A stretch of DNA of 64,000 nucleotides from Paractinoplanes aksuensis (lineage in GTDB: Bacteria > Actinomycetota > Actinomycetes > Mycobacteriales > Micromonosporaceae). Location of the stretch: positions 372,001 through 436,000 of the forward strand of contig NZ_JAMYJR010000002.1 of NCBI RefSeq assembly GCF_024137025.1, given 5' to 3'. How positions within the stretch are numbered: position 1 is the stretch's first letter; each line of letters opens with the position of its first letter. Positions 60,379-64,000 of the stretch are shown one piece after another. The position numbers were made by a program, and so were the translations under genes. The notes under the pieces were generated by a model. That model ran no database searches, was not told where the DNA came from, and saw only the letters and a list, made by a program, of their open reading frames with translations.

Positions 60379-62772
60379 GTGCCCACGGCTGTCTCCGACC
60401 TGTTGCCGACGCTCGACGAGGCCGATCTGGCGCGCCTCGACGCCTGGTGGCGGGCGAACAACTACCTGACCATCGGTCAGATCTATCTGCAGGCCAACCC
60501 GCTGCTGCGCGAGCCGTTGCGAGCTGAGCACATCAAGCCGCGGCTGCTCGGCCACTGGGGCACCAGCCCGGGCCTGTCGTTCGTCTACGCCCACGTCTCA
60601 CGCCTGATCCGCCACACCGGGCAGGACGCGATCTACCTGACCGGCCCCGGCCACGGCGGCCCGGCCCTGGTCGCCGCCGGCTACCTCGAGGGCACCTACT
60701 CCGAGGTCTATCCCGAGGTGACCCGCGACGAGGAGGGCCTGCGCAAGCTGTTCCGCCAATTCTCCAGCCCCGGCGGCATCCCGAGCCACGTCTCGGTGAC
60801 CACCCCGGGCTCGATCCACGAGGGCGGCGAGCTGGGCTACGTGCTGGTCCACGCGTTCGGCGCGGTCTTCGACAACCCCGACCTGCTGGCCATCGCCGTG
60901 GTCGGCGACGGCGAGGCCGAGACCGGCCCGCTCGAGGGCTCGTGGAAAGGCGTGTCCTTCCTCAATCCGTCCCGCGACGGCGCCGTGCTGCCGATCCTGC
61001 ACCTCAACGGGGCCAAGATCAGCGGTCCTACCGTGCTCGGCCGCAAGGACCCGGCCGAGGTGCGCGAGCTGCTCAGCGGTCACGGCTACGAGGTCATCGA
61101 GGTCGAGGGCGACGACGTTCCCGGCATGCACCACCGGTTCGCGGCCGCGCTGGCCGAGGCCTGGGGCCGCATCCGCACCATCCAGCGCTCGGCCCGCGAC
61201 GGCGACTGGGACGGCACCCGACCGACCTGGCCGCTGATCGTGCTGCGCACCCCCAAGGGCTGGACGGGCCCGCAAGAGGTCGACGGCGTCCAGGTCACCG
61301 GCACGTTCCGGGCCCACCAGGTGCCGCTGTCCGGCGTGCGCGACAACCCGGAACACCTGGCCCTGCTCGAGACCTGGCTCAAGTCGTACCGGCCCGAGGA
61401 GCTCTTCGACGAGAACGGCGCGCCCACCGCGCTGCTGCGCGAGCAGGACCCGGAGGGCGACCTGCGGATGAGCGCGAGCCCGCACGCCAACGGCGGGGTG
61501 CTCACCCGCGAGCTCGACCTGCCCGACTTCCGCGACTACGGCATCGACGTCAAGGCGCCGGCCACGCTGCGGGCCGAGTCGACCCGCAAGCTCGGCGAGT
61601 TCATGCGCGAGATCTACAGCAACAACCCCGACCGGTTCCGGCTGTTCTCGCCCGACGAGACCAACAGCAACCGGCTGGGCGCGGTCCTCGAGGTCTCCGA
61701 CCGCGCCTTCATGGAAAAGGTGTACCCCGGCGACGACGCCCTCGGCCGCGACGGCCGGGTGATGGAGGTGCTGTCCGAGCACAACTGCCACGGCTGGCTC
61801 GAGGGCTACACGCTGACCGGCCGGCACGGCCTGTTCGCCACCTACGAGGCGTTCGCCATGGTCAGCGCGTCGCAGACCATCCAGCACGGCAAGTGGCTGG
61901 AAGAGGCCGACCACCTGCCCTGGCGGGCCAAGGTGCCGAGCCTGAACGTGCTGCTCACCTCGACGGCGTGGCGCAACGACCACAACGGTTTCAGCCACCA
62001 GGGCCCCGGCCTGATCCAGAACGTGCTGACCCAGCGGGGCACGGTGAGCCGGGTCTACCTGCCGCCGGACGCGAACTGCCTGCTCTCGGTGGCCGACCAC
62101 TGCTTCCGGTCGAAGTCGTACATCAACCTGATCGTCATCGACAAGCAGCCGCAGCTGCAGTGGCTGACCATGGACGAGGCGATCGAGCACTGCGCCCGCG
62201 GCGCCGGCATCTGGAACTGGGCCGGCACCGACGACGGCACGAGCGACCCCGACATCATCATGGCCTGCGCCGGCGACGTCGTGACCATGGAGACGGTGGC
62301 CGCGGCCCAGATCCTCAAGGAAAAGCTGCCCGGGATGCGGGTGCGCGTGGTCAACGTCGTCGACCTGATGACGCTGGTGCGGCGCAAGGACCACCCGCAC
62401 GGCATGAGTGACACCCTGTTCACCGAGCTGTTCACCGACACGGTCGACGTGGTGTTCTCGTTCCACGGCTACCCGGGGGCGATCCACCAGCTCGTGCACG
62501 GCCGGCCCGACGCCGACCGGTTCCGGGTGCGCGGCTTCATCGAGCAGGGCACCACGACGACCCCGTTCGACATGACGGTGCGCAACCGGGCCTCGCGCTA
62601 CCACCTGGTCATCGACGCCATCAACAACGCGCGCCGGCTGCCCCAGGGGGCCGAAGACCTGAAGAAGTGGTGCGAGTCCCAGCTGGCCCGTCACGAGCAG
62701 TACGTGGTGGAACACCTGGAGGACATGCCCGAGGTCCGCGACTGGGCGCTGGGCGACTGGGCGGCGTCCTAA
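60379..62772 (+). CDS. xfp: Xylulose-5-phosphate/fructose-6-phosphate phosphoketolase
   Basis: 797 residues, family length. TPP-binding features include LTGPGHGGPALVAAGYLEG, SPGGIPSHVS, VGDGEAETGPLEGSWK and the C-terminal HPHGMSDTLFTELF block. With thiamine diphosphate and phosphate it splits xylulose 5-phosphate or fructose 6-phosphate to acetyl phosphate and glyceraldehyde 3-phosphate or erythrose 4-phosphate. GTG 60379 follows GAGAGGA. It is single here, without acetate kinase, and overlaps the convergent EAL gene by 4 bases. Confidence 0.97.
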   Translation: MPTAVSDLLPTLDEADLARLDAWWRANNYLTIGQIYLQANPLLREPLRAEHIKPRLLGHWGTSPGLSFVYAHVSRLIRHTGQDAIYLTGPGHGGPALVAAGYLEGTYSEVYPEVTRDEEGLRKLFRQFSSPGGIPSHVSVTTPGSIHEGGELGYVLVHAFGAVFDNPDLLAIAVVGDGEAETGPLEGSWKGVSFLNPSRDGAVLPILHLNGAKISGPTVLGRKDPAEVRELLSGHGYEVIEVEGDDVPGMHHRFAAALAEAWGRIRTIQRSARDGDWDGTRPTWPLIVLRTPKGWTGPQEVDGVQVTGTFRAHQVPLSGVRDNPEHLALLETWLKSYRPEELFDENGAPTALLREQDPEGDLRMSASPHANGGVLTRELDLPDFRDYGIDVKAPATLRAESTRKLGEFMREIYSNNPDRFRLFSPDETNSNRLGAVLEVSDRAFMEKVYPGDDALGRDGRVMEVLSEHNCHGWLEGYTLTGRHGLFATYEAFAMVSASQTIQHGKWLEEADHLPWRAKVPSLNVLLTSTAWRNDHNGFSHQGPGLIQNVLTQRGTVSRVYLPPDANCLLSVADHCFRSKSYINLIVIDKQPQLQWLTMDEAIEHCARGAGIWNWAGTDDGTSDPDIIMACAGDVVTMETVAAAQILKEKLPGMRVRVVNVVDLMTLVRRKDHPHGMSDTLFTELFTDTVDVVFSFHGYPGAIHQLVHGRPDADRFRVRGFIEQGTTTTPFDMTVRNRASRYHLVIDAINNARRLPQGAEDLKKWCESQLARHEQYVVEHLEDMPEVRDWALGDWAAS

Positions 62773-64000
62773 GCCAGGACGACGACGGTGGCCGGGGTGA
62801 AGTCGGGCTCGGCCACCGGACGGCCGAAGTGGTAGCCCTGCAGGTAGCGGTAGCCGAGCCGGTGCAGGGCCTCGGCCTGCTCGGCCGTTTCGACGCCCTC
62901 GGCCACCGCGACCAGCCCCAGGCCCGCGCTCACCTGGTAGAGCGCGTCGGCGATGACCGTGGGCCGGCCGGCCTCGGTCACGTTGTCGACGAACGACTTG
63001 TCGACCTTGAGGATGTCGACCGGCACGGTCTGCAGCAGACCGAGCGACGAGTGGCCGGTGCCGAAGTCGTCGAGCGCGATCCGCACGCCGAGCGCGCGCA
63101 GTTCGTGCAGCGCGACCACGGCCTGGCCGCCCTCGAAGACGGCGGTCTCGGTGACCTCGACGGCCAGGCACGACGCGGGCAGGCCGCTGTCGGCCAGGGC
63201 CGCCGCCACGGTCGCCGCGAAGTGCGGGCGGGCCAGCTGGCGGGCCGAGACGTTGACGCTGATCCGGTCGGGGGCGGCCGGGCCCAGGTCGGACCGCCAC
63301 GCCGCGAGGCGGTGACAGGCCGTGCGCAGGATCCACTCGCCCAGCTCGACGATCAGGCCGTTGCGCTCGGCGACCGGGATGAACGCGGCCGGGCTGACCA
63401 GCCCGCGCACCGGGTGCTCCCAGCGCACCAGGGCCTCGACCGCGGCCACCCGCCCGGCCGGCAGCTCGACGATCGGCTGGTAGACGACCCGGAACTGGCC
63501 CAGGTCGAGCGCGGTGCGGATCTCGGCGCCGAGCCGGACGAACTCGCCCGCCCGCTCGTCCAGGGCCGGGGTCCAGCGGCGTACGGGCTCACCGGTCTGT
63601 TTGGCCGCGTACATCGCCGACTCGGCCTGCCGCAGCAGCTCGACCGGGCTGACGCCGGTGCCCCCGGCCAGTCCGATGGCGACCCCGACGTACAGCTCGT
63701 GACCGCCCTCGGCCACCGGCGCGCCCAGCGCGTGGGCCAGCGCCGCGGCCGCCGCCCGGGCCTGGCCGGCGTCGGCGTCGGTCAGCAGCACCGCGAACTC
63801 GTCGCCGCCGATCCGCGCCACCAGCGCGCCGACCGGCGCCGCGGCCGACATCCGGGCGGCCAGCGAGCCCAGCACGCGGTCGCCGACCGGCCGGCCCAGC
63901 TCGTCGTTGACGTTCTTGAAGCCGTTGAGGCCGAGCAGCGCGATCTGCGGGCGACCGGCGGCCAGGGCCTCGCCCAGCTCCTGCTCGAACCGGCGGCGGC
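62769..64000 (-). CDS. GGDEF-EAL protein, C-terminal part (start outside window)
   Basis: The last 410 residues are visible and the frame continues beyond 64000. The GGDEF motif IGGDEF is intact, but the first metal segment reads LLGLNGFKNVND where cyclases have DxD-type LLDLDGFK, so two Asp are replaced and cyclase activity is doubtful. The EAL half has VEALVRWEHP, VEVTETAVF, DDFGTGHSSLGLL, KVDKSFVD and EGVET, all consistent with an active phosphodiesterase. It converges on xfp. Confidence 0.92.
   Translation of the reverse strand, partial: RRRFEQELGEALAAGRPQIALLGLNGFKNVNDELGRPVGDRVLGSLAARMSAAAPVGALVARIGGDEFAVLLTDADAGQARAAAAALAHALGAPVAEGGHELYVGVAIGLAGGTGVSPVELLRQAESAMYAAKQTGEPVRRWTPALDERAGEFVRLGAEIRTALDLGQFRVVYQPIVELPAGRVAAVEALVRWEHPVRGLVSPAAFIPVAERNGLIVELGEWILRTACHRLAAWRSDLGPAAPDRISVNVSARQLARPHFAATVAAALADSGLPASCLAVEVTETAVFEGGQAVVALHELRALGVRIALDDFGTGHSSLGLLQTVPVDILKVDKSFVDNVTEAGRPTVIADALYQVSAGLGLVAVAEGVETAEQAEALHRLGYRYLQGYHFGRPVAEPDFTPATVVVLA

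Noticed and set aside
60598..63336. Minus-strand frame of 912 codons opposite phosphoketolase
   Set aside because: Shadow of xfp and of the EAL gene; no family similarity.

Overview
The window is very GC-rich, gene-dense DNA with GTG and TTG starts, many 4-nt stop/start overlaps and many apparently leaderless promoters. The gene content (F420-type luciferase-like enzyme, mycothiol-dependent isomerase family, ECF42 sigma factor, helix-turn-helix/citrate synthase fusion, a FliQ homologue, ricin-type lectin) points to a filamentous actinomycete, most likely an Actinoplanes-like member of the Micromonosporaceae. This is inferred from gene content; no rRNA or tRNA gene was found, and I saw no phage, insertion sequence or CRISPR array.

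Layout. 1-888 is the 5' part of lnt. 1380-9300 is a lysine catabolism locus: a six-gene minus-strand operon (kdd, amidohydrolase, kamD, kamE, kal, MutL/GlmL-like ATPase) divergent from kamA. Together these encode lysine 2,3-aminomutase, beta-lysine 5,6-aminomutase, 3,5-diaminohexanoate dehydrogenase and 3-aminobutyryl-CoA ammonia lyase, i.e. the clostridial route to crotonyl-CoA with only the Kce cleavage step missing here. 9.3-24 kb holds mixed housekeeping and hypothetical genes, including an Lrp-type regulator, two acyl-CoA dehydrogenase family genes, a PolA-like 5' nuclease, an MFS exporter, a large PAS-GGDEF-EAL protein and a secreted lectin. 24-27.6 kb has a solitary fliQ, a 60-bp minisatellite, and a ROK regulator with an unusual repeat-bearing insert, divergent from a DUF1479 dioxygenase-like gene.

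27.7-36.9 kb carries an acetyltransferase, an inositol-phosphatase-like protein with an altered active site, a PrsW-type membrane protease with a partner, glgX and a SET-domain remnant. 37-41 kb has two divergent citrate synthases, one fused to a DNA-binding domain, then a nitroreductase. 41-47 kb has two MarR-family genes, each next to a transporter (ABC, MMPL) and each with a palindrome in the intergenic region. 47.2-54.3 kb is a sulfonate sulfur-scavenging locus (ssuD, periplasmic sulfite oxidase, tauD, ABC ATPase, binding protein, permease) that contains two minisatellites. 54.7-58.5 kb has a YVTN propeller protein and an ECF42 sigma factor with its DGPF partner. 58.6-64 kb has an LTA-synthase-like sulfatase, phosphoketolase, and the C-terminal part of a second GGDEF-EAL protein.

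The most noteworthy items are the clostridial-type lysine pathway in an actinomycete, the recurrent TANNNT-N6-start leaderless arrangement, the ROK gene and its paired TTCTAG-N13-CTAGAA operators, the citrate synthase pair with a complex operator, the orphan fliQ, a decayed duplication of a gene 3' end, and several unrelated minisatellites.
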